The notes under the pieces are model-generated. The model had not been told where the DNA came from, did not search any database, and was given only the letters and a program-made list of their open reading frames with translations. A stretch of DNA of 64,000 nt from contig NZ_NPBD01000014.1 in the NCBI RefSeq assembly GCF_002272745.1, forward strand, positions 31,960 to 95,959, in the 5' to 3' direction. Position 1 is the first letter of the stretch, and each line of letters opens with the position of its first letter. Below are positions 49,540 to 58,876 of this stretch, in pieces. Origin of the DNA: Terribacillus saccharophilus. Lineage in GTDB: Bacteria > Bacillota > Bacilli > Bacillales > Amphibacillaceae. The position numbers and the translations under genes are program-made.

Positions 49540-49869
49540 ATGCAATTACGTTATAGTGACTTGACAGTGGAGCAATTGAAGGAAGAAATGAAACAGCTGA
49601 AGATTCAGCAACAGAAGGCTGAGCAAATGGGGAATTTCAGTGAATATCAGATTTTGGAGCGTAAACGGCAGATGGCCAAAGCTTATACGATAAATCCGGA
49701 TGAATACAAGCCAGGTGCGACGTATCAAATTAAGGGTGATCGGTCGCATGTCTTTACGATCGATTATCTAAATGGTGTCTTTGCCTGGGGATATCGACGT
49801 CAAGGTAGTGAAAAAGGACTAGAACTGGAAGCTTTACCGATCAGTGTGCTCGGCAGGGAGACTATGTAA
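49540..49869 (+). CDS. yfhH: YfhH family protein
   Basis: A 109-residue DUF1811 protein. The N-terminal coiled coil (LTVEQLKEEMKQLKIQQQKA) and the small barrel-like C-terminal half (YQIKGDRSHVFTIDYLNGVF, AWGYRRQGSEKGLELEALPI) match YfhH. Function unknown. It follows recX by 18 bases with AAAGCAGGTGTAAAA upstream, an operon order conserved in Bacillus. Confidence 0.88.
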   Translation: MQLRYSDLTVEQLKEEMKQLKIQQQKAEQMGNFSEYQILERKRQMAKAYTINPDEYKPGATYQIKGDRSHVFTIDYLNGVFAWGYRRQGSEKGLELEALPISVLGRETM

Positions 49870-49871
49870 TT

Positions 49872-49896
49872 GCCTCGGCTGAAAAGCCGAGGTATA
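49872..49896. terminator. Terminator of recX-yfhH
   Basis: GCCTCGGCT pairs with AGCCGAGGT around GAAA; weak T-tail (ATATTTTAT). Confidence 0.65.
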
Positions 49897-49898
49897 TT

Positions 49899-50063
49899 TT
49901 ATCTGCGGTTTTTCTTTACTGCTTGAGTACGGATAATGATATCAGTCTGTGTTTGCTGCGTTTCCCCATTCACCTGGTTATTCGCATGCTTCGCTGTAGT
50001 GCGGGGAGACTGAATAACGGAATTGATGGTGCCTGTTTTAGAAAAACGATCAAACTTGGACAT
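49899..50063 (-). CDS. Small basic protein, spore-protein-like
   Basis: A 54-residue protein, MSKFDRFSKTGTINSVIQSP then VNGETQQTQTDIIIRTQAVK and a basic end KKNRR. GAGGAGGCAGATAAA precedes the ATG at 50063. It occupies the place between yfhH and yfhJ where many Bacillaceae carry sspK, but the sequence is not SspK. The Q/N/T-rich composition and genomic site suggest a spore-associated protein; this is inference only. Confidence 0.6.
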   Translation of the reverse strand: MSKFDRFSKTGTINSVIQSPRTTAKHANNQVNGETQQTQTDIIIRTQAVKKNRR

Positions 50064-50168
50064 TTTATCTGCCTCCTCGAGCAAGAGATTGGATGCCCCG
50101 CAGTACTTCTAGCTTGTGCTTATTTTTTTCTAATATGTTGGGATTTTGATGGAAGGGAAGAAAGATGA

Positions 50169-50432
50169 ATGGAAAATAAATTCCGTGAGCTTGCTGCACT
50201 TTTGCAGCAGCAGAACGAACGATTGACAATAGATGAGGCTCGGACATGGGTTGAGATTCTTTGGGAGGATTTCGAGGCAACGCGTGCAAAGGCCGGCCGT
50301 AAATATCAAGGACAGGAAATGACAGAGGCGATTGTGCGTCAGTGGATCCAGCATTATGGTCCGCGATTGGATGAATTCCTCGACAGTAATCCCAAGTACC
50401 ATCATCTATTCATGGAACGAAGACAACAATAA
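50169..50432 (+). CDS. yfhJ: WVELL family protein YfhJ
   Basis: An 87-residue helical protein. The block TIDEARTWVEILWEDFEATR is the WVELL motif (here WVEIL). Function unknown. GGGAAGAAAG precedes the ATG region. Terminator at 50432. The neighbour order yfhH-(small spore gene)-yfhJ-yfhP-mutY agrees with Bacillus. Confidence 0.85.
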   Translation: MENKFRELAALLQQQNERLTIDEARTWVEILWEDFEATRAKAGRKYQGQEMTEAIVRQWIQHYGPRLDEFLDSNPKYHHLFMERRQQ

Positions 50433-50465
50433 AAAAACCTGGAGAAAAAATCTCCAGGTTTTATA
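50432..50465. terminator. Bidirectional terminator of yfhJ and yfhP
   Basis: AACCTGGAGA pairs with TCTCCAGGTT around AAAAAA. Confidence 0.85.
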
Positions 50466-51456
50466 ATGCAGACGGATTGTCATCTGTAACCAGTTTTCGC
50501 TGCAGCTTCTGTTCGGAGAATATCCACCCTGTATAGGAGCTCATCACTTGATGATTATCATCGATTTGAACGACTGCTTTGAATGGATAATGCTGTGCGC
50601 TATTGTGGTATCGAAGGTCAATCAGCCGCAACTCTGTGAAATCATCATACATGTTTACTTCCCATGTGAAAACAGGGGAGAAGCTGAGAAAGGCTGCAAT
50701 ATTCTTATCTTCTCTGGCAACTTCTATCAGTTCATTATCAGGCAAGGGCTTCCGTTCGAATTCGTCAATGATGCGAAGCTGCCAATTCTCTACTTTTCCG
50801 ACATAAAAACGATCTGGAGCCGTAATGGCAACACGCCAAAATGCTTGTTTCATTGTTGGTGAAGTGGCGATAATTTGAGCATTAGGTATTTTTTCTTTCA
50901 CTTGTTTAATGATTCGTCGCTTATCCAAGTAACGCTTCACATAGTACAGGACAAGGATCGCGTAAATAACGGCAAATGTAGGGCCAGGTTCCAAGCCGAT
51001 TAGCCAAAGCACAATACCAATCGCATTCATCGCGAAGATGAAGGGATCAAATGTGTTAATAAAGCCATAAGCTACCCAGCGTCGGGTGAATGGCCGGTAC
51101 GCCTGTGTGCCGTAAGCGTTAAAAACATCGACAAATACATGCAGCACAACGGCCCCGAATGTCCAAAGCCATAAATGCAGGAAGTTAATTTCTGGTACTA
51201 ACACGTACAGCAGCAAGGAAATCGCAAGTCCCCATAATATGACAGCGGGGATTGAATGCGTAATTCCCCGGTGGTTTCGTAAATAAGAAGCATTGTTGCG
51301 TAATTTCAATACTGTATCAAAGTCGGGTGCCTGTGAACCAAGGATCGTGCCAGCAAGTACTGCATTGAACAATACAGGATCTTGGTGAACAGCAGGATCG
51401 AGTGTGGCAAGCCCGCCTAGGGCTATTCCCATTACGATATGGGTACCAGTGTCCAT
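50461..51456 (-). CDS. yfhP: YdjM/YfhP family membrane-bound metal-dependent hydrolase
   Basis: A 331-residue protein with an N-terminal membrane domain of the YdjM group: THIVMGIALGGLA (~4), the metal motif NHRGITHSIPAVI (~70) and HVFVDVFNAYGTQAYRPF (~110, with H, D and N ligands). The C-terminal ~130 residues are soluble. B. subtilis YfhP affects fabL and mutY regulation. GAAGGAGGACATTAAG precedes the ATG at 51456; an upstream 11-codon extension is unsupported. Divergent to mutY. Confidence 0.88.
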   Translation of the reverse strand: MDTGTHIVMGIALGGLATLDPAVHQDPVLFNAVLAGTILGSQAPDFDTVLKLRNNASYLRNHRGITHSIPAVILWGLAISLLLYVLVPEINFLHLWLWTFGAVVLHVFVDVFNAYGTQAYRPFTRRWVAYGFINTFDPFIFAMNAIGIVLWLIGLEPGPTFAVIYAILVLYYVKRYLDKRRIIKQVKEKIPNAQIIATSPTMKQAFWRVAITAPDRFYVGKVENWQLRIIDEFERKPLPDNELIEVAREDKNIAAFLSFSPVFTWEVNMYDDFTELRLIDLRYHNSAQHYPFKAVVQIDDNHQVMSSYTGWIFSEQKLQRKLVTDDNPSAL

Positions 51457-51522
51457 CTTAATGTCCTCCTTCTGATGAAACCAAACCACCTAATACTTTT
51501 AATATTGTAACACGGAGCGTGA

Positions 51523-52614
51523 GTGAATTTGCAATTAGACGATCTACATGTTAAGTTTCAGCATTTTTCTATAGATTTATTTCAAGATGATTTAATTAAT
51601 TGGTTCCAGCAGGAAAAACGTGCACTGCCTTGGCGCGAAAATCAGGATCCGTACCGAATTTGGGTATCGGAAATTATGCTCCAGCAAACGAAGGTGGATA
51701 CGGTAATACCATACTTTCATCGTTTTATGGAACGCTTTCCGACAATCCAGGCACTAGCCGAAGCGGATGAGCAGGACGTTTTAAAAGCGTGGGAAGGCTT
51801 AGGATACTATTCCCGAGCTCGGAATCTTCAAACCGCTGTACGTGAGGTGTCAGAGACATACGACGGCAAAGTACCAGACAACGTGGAAGAGCTTGGTAAG
51901 CTTAAGGGCGTTGGACCGTATACAAAGGGTGCCATACTTAGTATCGCGTACGGAATTCCGCAGCCGGCAGTCGATGGGAATGTTATGCGGGTCTTATCCA
52001 GAATTCTGTTGATAACCGAAGACATTGCAAAGCCGAAAGCAAGAAAGATATTCGAGGCGGCAGTTGAAGAAATGATTTCCCATAGAAATCCTTCTGCATT
52101 CAACCAAGGATTGATGGAACTTGGTGCACTTATCTGTACACCGAAAAAGCCTGCATGTTTATTATGTCCGGTGCAGTCGCATTGTACAGCATTTAAGCAA
52201 GGATTGCAGGAGGAGCTTCCGATTAAATCAAAAGGCAAGAAGCAGAAAACGATGCCATACCTTTCTGTTGTTGTGGAAAACGAACAAGGAGAGGTACTTA
52301 TTGAAAAACGGCCGGAGTTAGGCTTATTAGCGAATTTGTGGCAATTCCCGATGGCAGATGCAACGGAGGTTTCCTTGGAGCAGCTTGCGTATTGGTTCCA
52401 GCTTGAATATGGGATTGCTATTAAGCTAGAGGAGACTTTGCAGCCTGTCCGGCACATTTTCTCCCATATCATTTGGGAAGTGATTGTCTTGCGTGCAACG
52501 ACAAAAGACAAACTACCGGAGCAGGGCAGATTCGTTGCTCTGTCTGATATAGATGATTATCCATTTCCAGTTCCGCATCAGAAAATTCTGCAGCAAATTC
52601 ACATACCAGAATAA
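51523..52614 (+). CDS. mutY: A/G-specific adenine glycosylase MutY
   Basis: A 363-residue base-excision enzyme that removes adenine mispaired with 8-oxoguanine. The catalytic glutamate is in WVSEIMLQQTKV (~49), the HhH and catalytic aspartate in LKGVGPYTKGAILSIAYG and PAVDGNVMRVLSR (~150), the [4Fe-4S] cluster in CTPKKPACLLCPVQSHC (~206-222), and a C-terminal Nudix-like 8-oxoG recognition domain (~245-360, VRHIFSHIIWEV). The GTG start at 51523 has GGAG five bases upstream. Position before sspE matches B. subtilis. Confidence 0.93.
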   Translation: MNLQLDDLHVKFQHFSIDLFQDDLINWFQQEKRALPWRENQDPYRIWVSEIMLQQTKVDTVIPYFHRFMERFPTIQALAEADEQDVLKAWEGLGYYSRARNLQTAVREVSETYDGKVPDNVEELGKLKGVGPYTKGAILSIAYGIPQPAVDGNVMRVLSRILLITEDIAKPKARKIFEAAVEEMISHRNPSAFNQGLMELGALICTPKKPACLLCPVQSHCTAFKQGLQEELPIKSKGKKQKTMPYLSVVVENEQGEVLIEKRPELGLLANLWQFPMADATEVSLEQLAYWFQLEYGIAIKLEETLQPVRHIFSHIIWEVIVLRATTKDKLPEQGRFVALSDIDDYPFPVPHQKILQQIHIPE

Positions 52615-52679
52615 ACCAATTTCTTTTTTGGATAACTACGTCACATTCAGGAGAAAGTAATGTGGCGGAGGTGATAACG

Positions 52680-52934
52680 ATGAACAAAAAGACACAATCT
52701 GGTACTGATGTAAACCAAGTAAAACAACAAAACCAGAAGTCCCGTCAAGGTGGTTCTAGCCAACAATACGGCACTGAATTTGCTTCTGAGACAGACGTAC
52801 AGCAGGTTCAACAACAGAACCAGCAGTCTCGTCAGAAAGCAACTGGCGGTTCTAGCCAACAATTCGGTACTGAGTTTGCTTCTGAGACAGACGTACAGCA
52901 AGTTCAGCAGCAAAACCAACAGTCCCGCAAGTAA
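52680..52934 (+). CDS. sspE: Gamma-type small acid-soluble spore protein
   Basis: An 84-residue Q/N/S-rich protein with two repeats, each carrying FGTEFASETDVQQVQQQNQQ or a close form; TEFASET is the GPR protease cleavage site. Gamma-SASP is a spore-core amino-acid store degraded at germination and does not bind DNA. The duplicated unit is visible at DNA level (52770-52835 and 52849-52930). GGAGGTGATAACG precedes the ATG. Expression in the forespore by sigma-G is expected from the family. Confidence 0.93.
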   Translation: MNKKTQSGTDVNQVKQQNQKSRQGGSSQQYGTEFASETDVQQVQQQNQQSRQKATGGSSQQFGTEFASETDVQQVQQQNQQSRK

Positions 52935-52969
52935 AAAGACGGACATCGTCCGAACTGTTACTTTCGTAT

Positions 52970-53012
52970 GAACGGAGCCCTTCAGCACTCGCTGGAGGGC
53001 TCTTTTATTTTT
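52970..53012 (+). terminator. Terminator of sspE
   Basis: GGAGCCCTTCAGC pairs with GCTGGAGGGCTC around ACTC, then TTTTATTTTT. Confidence 0.85.
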
Positions 53013-53117
53013 GCTTGGGCAACTATCAGCGTTTTTCATTTCCATTGTGTCTGAAATATCTTTATAATATAAAGAAACCATCTTACATAGGACAATAACA
53101 AAGGAAGGAAGATTCGC

Positions 53118-53645
53118 ATGGCTGGCCCAGAGGCAGGAACGAAAATTCAGATACACAGCTTTAAGCATAATGGCCAGCTCCATCGGGTATGGGAAAGCAG
53201 CACAGTATTGAAGAGTACGGCAGAAATCCTGATTGGTGCCAATGATCGGACGATGGTCACGGAAAGCGACGGACGGACGTGGATCACGCGCGAACCAGCC
53301 ATTGTTTATTTTCATGCGAAGTACTGGTTCAATATTATCGGTATGCTGCGTACAGACGGCATTTATTATTATTGTAATATCAGCTCCCCGTATGTTTATG
53401 ATGGGGAAGCACTAAAGTATATCGATTATGATCTGGATATCAAGATCTATCCCGATATGACATTTACGCTGCTGGATGAAGATGAATTCAATGTACACAA
53501 GCGCCAAATGAATTATCCACCCGAAATCGAACGAATCCTGTGGAACCAGGTCGATATTCTGATTAGCTGGATCAGGCAAGGAAAAGGACCGTTTTCACCC
53601 GATTTCATCGATACATGGTATGAGCTGTTCCTAACCTACAGATAA
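53118..53645 (+). CDS. ygaC: DUF402 nucleoside tri/diphosphate phosphatase YgaC (Ntdp)
   Basis: A 175-residue DUF402/FomD-like protein. Key blocks are [35 protein letters not shown] (~60), [20 protein letters not shown] (~78) and [10 protein letters not shown] (~95, metal-binding aspartates). Family members hydrolyse nucleoside di- and triphosphates. AAGGAAGGAAGATTCGC precedes the ATG. Followed by a stem-loop and the ABC transporter ygaD, as in B. subtilis. Confidence 0.9.
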   Translation: MAGPEAGTKIQIHSFKHNGQLHRVWESSTVLKSTAEILIGANDRTMVTESDGRTWITREPAIVYFHAKYWFNIIGMLRTDGIYYYCNISSPYVYDGEALKYIDYDLDIKIYPDMTFTLLDEDEFNVHKRQMNYPPEIERILWNQVDILISWIRQGKGPFSPDFIDTWYELFLTYR

Positions 53646-53656
53646 ATAACATAAGG

Positions 53657-53692
53657 TGATAAATCCTTGCCGGAAGCGGCAGGGATTTATCA
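53657..53692 (+). other. Stable stem-loop without T-tract between ygaC and ygaD
   Basis: GATAAATCCTTGCCG pairs with CGGCAGGGATTTATC around GAAG (one T-G pair); a GNRA-like tetraloop closes it. ATTGTGC follows instead of a T-run, so it is not a standard terminator; it may protect the ygaC transcript or attenuate ygaD. Confidence 0.6.
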
Positions 53693-53716
53693 TTGTGCAC
53701 AACAGAGAGGTGATAT

Positions 53717-55489
53717 GTGTTGAGCAGTACAAGACGGTATTTACAATTTGTAAAGCCGTATAAATGGAAAATTATTTTTACGATTCTGATTGGTATCGTT
53801 AAGTTCGCAATACCTTTATTGATTCCATTGATTTTAGGATATGTAGTCGATCATGTCGTTAATGCAGATTTATCTACGGCTGATAAAGTTAATCGGTTGT
53901 TATGGTTGCTTGGCAGTTCCTTGATTGTCTTTCTCATCGTGCGTCCGCCGATTGAGTACTATCGACAATATCTGGCGCAATGGACAGGGAACCGGGTGCT
54001 CTATGATATCCGGAATCAGCTTTTTGATCACATCCAGCGCTTGAGTCTACGCTATTATTCCCAAACAAAAACTGGGGAAATTATTTCTCGTGTCATCAAT
54101 GACGTTGAACAGACAAAAAACTTCATTATGACAGGTCTGATGAATGTATGGCTTGATTTGGCTACGATTGTCATTGCGGTTGGTATTATGTTCACGATGG
54201 ATGTGTCACTCACATTGGTCGCAATTGTCTTATTTCCTGTATATGGTGTGGCAATCAAGTATTTCTATGAGCGTCTCCGCAGTCTGACAAGGCAGCGTTC
54301 GCAAGCTTTGGCAGAAGTGCAGGGACATCTACATGAACGGGTACAGGGCATCCCTGTTACACGAAGCTTTGCGCTTGAGGAGTATGAACAAAAGCAGTTT
54401 GATGCGCAAAACCGTAATTTTCTAGAGAGCGCCATTCAGCATACGACCTGGAACGCCAAAACTTTTGCGGTAACGAATACGATTACGGACTTGGCGCCGC
54501 TGCTCGTTATTGGATATGCTGCATATGAAGTTATCCAGGGTAATCTGACATTAGGAACGATGGTTGCCTTTGCAGGCTTCATGGACCGTGTTTACAGCCC
54601 GCTCCGCCGACTAGTGAACTCTTCTACAACACTGACGCAAGCAGTCGCATCAATGGATCGGGTCTTCGAATTTATTGATGAGAAATATGATATTGAAGAT
54701 AAGCCAGCAGCAGCGAAGCTGACTAAGGTTGATGGGCATGTGTCTTTTGAAAATGTTTCCTTCCGTTATGGTGAAGGTGAAGAGCTTGTGCTTAAGGATA
54801 TCTCACTAGATGTGAAACAAGGAGAGACAATCGCCTTTGTCGGAATGAGCGGAGGCGGTAAATCAACAATCGTCAGTCTAATTCCGCGGTTTTATGATGT
54901 GACGGACGGACGAATAACCATTGACGGGACAGATATCCGTGATGTCCAGTCGCGTTCCTTACGTGATAAAATCGGTATGGTGCTGCAGGATAATATCCTG
55001 TTCAGTGAGTCTGTCGAGATGAATATCAAACTCGGAAGCCCTGAAGCAACACATGAAGAAGTAGTTGCTGCTGCAAAAGCAGCCAATGCCCATGACTTTA
55101 TCGAGCATCTAACCGAAGGATACGAAACCCTTGTAGGGGAGCGCGGCGTTAAGCTATCTGGCGGACAAAAACAACGAATCGCTATCGCGCGTATCTTCTT
55201 AAAGAATCCGCCGATACTCATCCTTGATGAAGCGACATCTGCACTTGATCTGGAGAGCGAACATCTGATTCAGGAAGCCCTGGAGAAGCTTGCATCGGAT
55301 CGGACTACCTTTATCGTTGCCCATCGACTAGCAACAATTACACATGCAGACCGCATCGTCGTTGTGCAGGATGGACAGATTGTAGAGCAAGGATCGCATG
55401 TTGATCTGATGACACTTCAAGGTAATTACTTTAACCTTTATCAGATACAGCATTTGGATGAGGATTCAGGTACATTGAGTACAACTTAA
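53717..55489 (+). CDS. ygaD: ABC transporter YgaD (exporter half-transporter)
   Basis: A 590-residue fused membrane-ATPase protein. Six-helix domain (~15-315); ATPase with Walker [10 protein letters not shown] (~377), [11 protein letters not shown] (Q-loop), signature [14 protein letters not shown] (~481), Walker [13 protein letters not shown] (~504) and AHRLAT. It probably forms a homodimeric exporter of lipids or drugs, unknown cargo. Start GTG at 53717 (or TTG three bases later) follows GAGAGGTGA. Order ygaC-ygaD-ygaE is as in B. subtilis. Confidence 0.9.
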   Translation: MLSSTRRYLQFVKPYKWKIIFTILIGIVKFAIPLLIPLILGYVVDHVVNADLSTADKVNRLLWLLGSSLIVFLIVRPPIEYYRQYLAQWTGNRVLYDIRNQLFDHIQRLSLRYYSQTKTGEIISRVINDVEQTKNFIMTGLMNVWLDLATIVIAVGIMFTMDVSLTLVAIVLFPVYGVAIKYFYERLRSLTRQRSQALAEVQGHLHERVQGIPVTRSFALEEYEQKQFDAQNRNFLESAIQHTTWNAKTFAVTNTITDLAPLLVIGYAAYEVIQGNLTLGTMVAFAGFMDRVYSPLRRLVNSSTTLTQAVASMDRVFEFIDEKYDIEDKPAAAKLTKVDGHVSFENVSFRYGEGEELVLKDISLDVKQGETIAFVGMSGGGKSTIVSLIPRFYDVTDGRITIDGTDIRDVQSRSLRDKIGMVLQDNILFSESVEMNIKLGSPEATHEEVVAAAKAANAHDFIEHLTEGYETLVGERGVKLSGGQKQRIAIARIFLKNPPILILDEATSALDLESEHLIQEALEKLASDRTTFIVAHRLATITHADRIVVVQDGQIVEQGSHVDLMTLQGNYFNLYQIQHLDEDSGTLSTT

Positions 55490-55540
55490 AAAAAGGATAG
55501 ATGGACAGGTGGATTCCTGCTCATTTATCCTTTTTTTGTT
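55488..55540 (+). terminator. Terminator of ygaD
   Basis: AAAAAAAGGATAgAT arm pairs with ATtTATCCTTTTTTT across an imperfect middle; T7 ends it. Confidence 0.7.
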
Positions 55541-55730
55541 AAGTTGATACGTACAGAATTATATTATTGTAAATAAAATAACAAGAATAATGGTATAAAG
55601 GAGAAGAATAAATTTAATAACGGCTAAAAGTTCCCCTTAGTTTAAGGATAAGGGAAATCTGAAAAGATGGCTTTCCAAAAATCACAATAACAGAGTCCTT
55701 CTAGAAAATTAGTATATAAAACAATAAATA

Positions 55731-55764
55731 AAGTACATCACTCACATGAGCGATGTACTTTATT
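55731..55764 (-). terminator. Terminator of ygaE
   Basis: AAGTACATCaCTC pairs with GAGcGATGTACTT; on the minus strand T-rich sequence follows. Confidence 0.7.
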
Positions 55765-56827
55765 CCTTCGGCATGACTACCGTAGAATCCTCGTTATGGT
55801 ATTTTAAGTAGCTGTTTAATAGTCGCTTCAGTCTGTCTAGTTCTCTGTGATATTCCATCAGTCGAGAAGCGAGAGGAAGGAAGAGCATCTTCTCTTCAAT
55901 TTCCTTGTTTTCGAATACGTGGATAAGCAGGTCGACAAGTGCCGGGATGTCCGGATCGAGCGTTTCGCGGAAATTGCTGTCTTCCTGCTGGTGCTTGATG
56001 CGTCCCATTGCGCTTAAGATCAGTTTTTCATGCGACATGATTGCTTTATCGAGTTCTTCGACGAATGTATCACTTGAGCGTGTCGGAAGCTCAGTCATCT
56101 TATCGCCAAGGTCATAAACTTCCTGCAAAATACCGTGTGACTGCTTCAAGGTCGTGATCAGCTGACGAAAGACGACTAGCTTCCGAGCCTTCACAAGTTT
56201 TTGTTTTTTCGTGTAAGTTCTTTCCTCCGTGAAACGGGTATAGATATCGTCTATTTTCTGGATTTCCGATTCAATCCTGGCTATTTCGTCCTTCAGTGCT
56301 GGCTGATCGGACCAACTGCGGGTCGCAACCCGGAGCCATTGCAGGATTTCGGTACTAAATTGATCGATTTTCTGCAGCAAAACGACTTCATACTTAGGAG
56401 GTAGAAAAACGAGATTCACGAAGAAAGCGGACAGAATACCTAATGTCAGTGTCGAGAATCGCAGCAGTGCGAAAGGAAGGAAATCCATATCGCTCGTATT
56501 CTCCATTACCGAAACGAGTGATACAATCGCAATAACGCTTTCCCGTATTTTCAGGCTTACACATAGTCCAATTGTCAGGATGGCGGAAACGCCAATGATG
56601 ATCGGTTCGGTTCCGAATGTATAGAACATTGCAATGGCAACGACCAGACCAACTACATTTCCCTTCACCTGATCCATGAGTCCGATATAGGATTGATAAA
56701 CGGACTGCCGCATTGAAAAGGCAGCTCCGATTGCAGCGAATACCGGCGCTAAGCCAAGTAATGTCGCTGCATATAAGGCAAGTGTGATTGCCACGCCAGT
56801 TTTTAGCATTCTGGCACCAAGTTTCAT
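55760..56827 (-). CDS. ygaE: FUSC/aromatic-acid exporter family membrane protein YgaE
   Basis: A 355-residue protein of about the same length as YgaE. The N-terminal ~150 residues have about four or five membrane helices (MLKTGVAITLALYAATLLGL, GNVVGLVVAIAMFYTFG), typical of the ArAE/FUSC half module, followed by a long helical cytoplasmic domain (~150-345). Members may export aromatic acids. CGGAGGATCCAAGACT precedes the ATG. Monocistronic. Confidence 0.88.
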   Translation of the reverse strand: MKLGARMLKTGVAITLALYAATLLGLAPVFAAIGAAFSMRQSVYQSYIGLMDQVKGNVVGLVVAIAMFYTFGTEPIIIGVSAILTIGLCVSLKIRESVIAIVSLVSVMENTSDMDFLPFALLRFSTLTLGILSAFFVNLVFLPPKYEVVLLQKIDQFSTEILQWLRVATRSWSDQPALKDEIARIESEIQKIDDIYTRFTEERTYTKKQKLVKARKLVVFRQLITTLKQSHGILQEVYDLGDKMTELPTRSSDTFVEELDKAIMSHEKLILSAMGRIKHQQEDSNFRETLDPDIPALVDLLIHVFENKEIEEKMLFLPLASRLMEYHRELDRLKRLLNSYLKYHNEDSTVVMPKE

Positions 56828-56928
56828 AGTCTTGGATCCTCCGTTCTTTCCTTGAAAAACTATTCTATATGATGTTACACGAATGCTCCTAGATAATAAA
56901 GTATTTACTGAAGAAAAGTTTCAGACCA

Positions 56929-56962
56929 AAAAAAGGCATCAGCGAAAGTGCTGATGCCTTTA
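56929..56962 (-). terminator. Terminator of gsaB
   Basis: AAAGGCATCAGC pairs with GCTGATGCCTTT around GAAAGT; T7 on the minus strand. Confidence 0.88.
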
Positions 56963-56971
56963 AGAATACCC

Positions 56972-58261
56972 TTATTTCATCTGTTCGAAGCTTGTTTTCA
57001 CAGCTTCGAGTGTACGATTGATATCTTCTTCTGTATGAGCTGTCGTGATAAACCATGCTTCATATTTGGATGGAGCTAAGTTGATACCCTGTTCCAGCAT
57101 AAGCTGGAAAAATTGAGCAAACTTTTCGCCGTCAGAGGCAGAAGCTTGTACATAATTTTTTACTTTCTCATCGGTGAAGTATACGGCAAGCGCACCCTTC
57201 AAACGATTGACAGTAATCGTTACGCCTGCATCTTTAGCATGCTGCAAGATTCCAGCTTCCAATTTTGCGCCGAGCTCTTCGAAGCGATCATACACTCCTG
57301 GCTGCTGCAGCACTTCCAGGCAAGCGATACCTGCTGCCATACTGGCAGGATTTCCGGCCATTGTTCCAGCTTGATAAGCAGGACCTAGCGGAGCTACCTG
57401 ATCCATGATTTCTTTCTTACCGCCGTATGCACCGATTGGCAGACCGCCGCCAATGATTTTACCCATTGCTGTCAGATCCGGCTCAACACCGAGAAGCTGC
57501 TGGGCACTGCCGTACGTGAAACGGAACGCAGTGATGACTTCATCGTAAATGACAAGTGCTCCCTTAGCATGCGCATATTCATTCACTTTCTCGAGGAACC
57601 CTGGCTCTGGTGTTACGATACCGAAGTTTCCGACGATCGGTTCAACGAGGATACCGGCAATTTGGTCGCCCCATTTTTCCAAAGCATCGTACAATGCTTG
57701 CGGGTCATTGAATGGGACGGTGATCATATCTGCTGCGATTGACGCTGGAACGCCAGCGGAGTCCGGTGTACCTAATGTAGATGGACCTGATCCTGCTTCT
57801 ACAAGTACTGGGTCGGAGTGGCCATGATAGCAGCCGGCAAACTTGATCAGTTTATTGCGTCCGGTATAGGCACGAGCAACTCGGATCGTCGTCATGACTG
57901 CCTCTGTACCGGAGTTAGTGAAACGGACTTTATGCAAGGAAGGAATAGCTTCCTTCAGCATTTGGGCGAATTGGTTTTCCAGGCGCGTCGGTGTTCCGTA
58001 CAATACACCGTTTTGAGCCGCCTTCGTGATAGCTTCTGTAATATGAGGATGCGCATGTCCAGTGATAATCGGGCCATATGCAGCCAAAAAGTCAATGTAC
58101 TTGTTGCCATCTACGTCCCAGAAATAAGCACCCTCTGCTTTCTCCATATAAACTGGAGAACCGCCGCCGACTGCTTTGAAGGAGCGGGATGGGGAATTCA
58201 CACCGCCGACAATATGCTCCTGAGCTTCTTTATGTAATTGTTCTGATTTGGTCTTATTCAT
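56972..58261 (-). CDS. gsaB: Glutamate-1-semialdehyde 2,1-aminomutase
   Basis: A 429-residue class III aminotransferase. [20 protein letters not shown] opens the domain, [20 protein letters not shown] (~115) binds PLP phosphate, and the PLP lysine is in [17 protein letters not shown] (~268). It makes 5-aminolevulinate for haem. The locus between ygaE and bcp identifies it as GsaB, the second B. subtilis paralogue, rather than HemL of the hem operon. ATG at 58261 follows CGGAGGTTTACCTATT. Confidence 0.92.
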   Translation of the reverse strand: MNKTKSEQLHKEAQEHIVGGVNSPSRSFKAVGGGSPVYMEKAEGAYFWDVDGNKYIDFLAAYGPIITGHAHPHITEAITKAAQNGVLYGTPTRLENQFAQMLKEAIPSLHKVRFTNSGTEAVMTTIRVARAYTGRNKLIKFAGCYHGHSDPVLVEAGSGPSTLGTPDSAGVPASIAADMITVPFNDPQALYDALEKWGDQIAGILVEPIVGNFGIVTPEPGFLEKVNEYAHAKGALVIYDEVITAFRFTYGSAQQLLGVEPDLTAMGKIIGGGLPIGAYGGKKEIMDQVAPLGPAYQAGTMAGNPASMAAGIACLEVLQQPGVYDRFEELGAKLEAGILQHAKDAGVTITVNRLKGALAVYFTDEKVKNYVQASASDGEKFAQFFQLMLEQGINLAPSKYEAWFITTAHTEEDINRTLEAVKTSFEQMK

Positions 58262-58388
58262 AATAGGTAAACCTCCGTAAATTTCTCTTATCCAGTATAG
58301 CATATGCGCAACAAGTCATCGAAAAAAGCGCCTTGCTGCACATAGTCGGGACATGCCGCTCGTAAACTAATAGAGCGGAGGGATGTAC

Positions 58389-58814
58389 ATGGTGTTTGTA
58401 TTGGTGATAGTGATATTTTTTGCCCTGATCGGCTGTATGTATTCCTTTTTCAAACATGAGGTAAGAGGCTCCTCAATATTTTCCGTGGACTTGTTCTTAT
58501 CTTTGTTATTTCTATATATAAGTGTCATGCTCGCTTTCGGCTTGATTTATTTTATCCTGTCAATCGAGGGCATCGTGCTTGCAGAAGGAGGCGACTTAAT
58601 CGATTCATCTCTTGCGGGTTCCTTGATGCACTCGATCTATTTCAGCGGCGTCACGTTACTCACTGTAGGCTACGGAGATATTCTGCCTGTAGGAGTTGGA
58701 CGTTTCCTAGCGTTGATTGAAGCATTGATCGGATACCTTCTGCCTTCGGGACTTGTATTGAAAGTATGGCAGCACACGGTTGTAAGGCAGAAGATGAATG
58801 GGGAAGGAGATTAG
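58389..58814 (+). CDS. Two-helix potassium channel protein
   Basis: A 141-residue ion_trans_2 protein with N-terminal hydrophobic segments (VFVLVIVIFFALIGCMY, SLLFLYISVMLAFGLIYFIL), a pore loop with the K+ selectivity filter LLTVGYGDI (~98) and a final helix (LALIEALIGYLLPSGLVL). It has no visible cytoplasmic regulatory domain, so it may be a minimal channel. ATG at 58389 follows GCGGAGGG; the earlier ATG at 58383 touches that site. It is divergent from gsaB. Confidence 0.83.
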   Translation: MVFVLVIVIFFALIGCMYSFFKHEVRGSSIFSVDLFLSLLFLYISVMLAFGLIYFILSIEGIVLAEGGDLIDSSLAGSLMHSIYFSGVTLLTVGYGDILPVGVGRFLALIEALIGYLLPSGLVLKVWQHTVVRQKMNGEGD

Positions 58815-58876
58815 TTGTGCTCCTTGCTTAAATCGGATAGGCTAAGAATATATCAGAAACTAGAGGAGGCCTATTT

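Noticed and set aside
52605..52640. Sigma-G promoter of sspE (GAATA ... GATAACTA)
   Set aside because: The -10 does not fit CATnnTA well, so I do not list it as a feature despite the suitable place.
52647..53315. 222-codon minus-strand frame across sspE and ygaC
   Set aside because: Antisense to two firmly identified genes; no ribosome-binding site or family match.
55541..55730. AAAGGAGAAGAATAA as a ribosome-binding site of a hidden small gene after ygaD
   Set aside because: No start codon in usable distance and stops in all frames soon after; at most a decayed gene.
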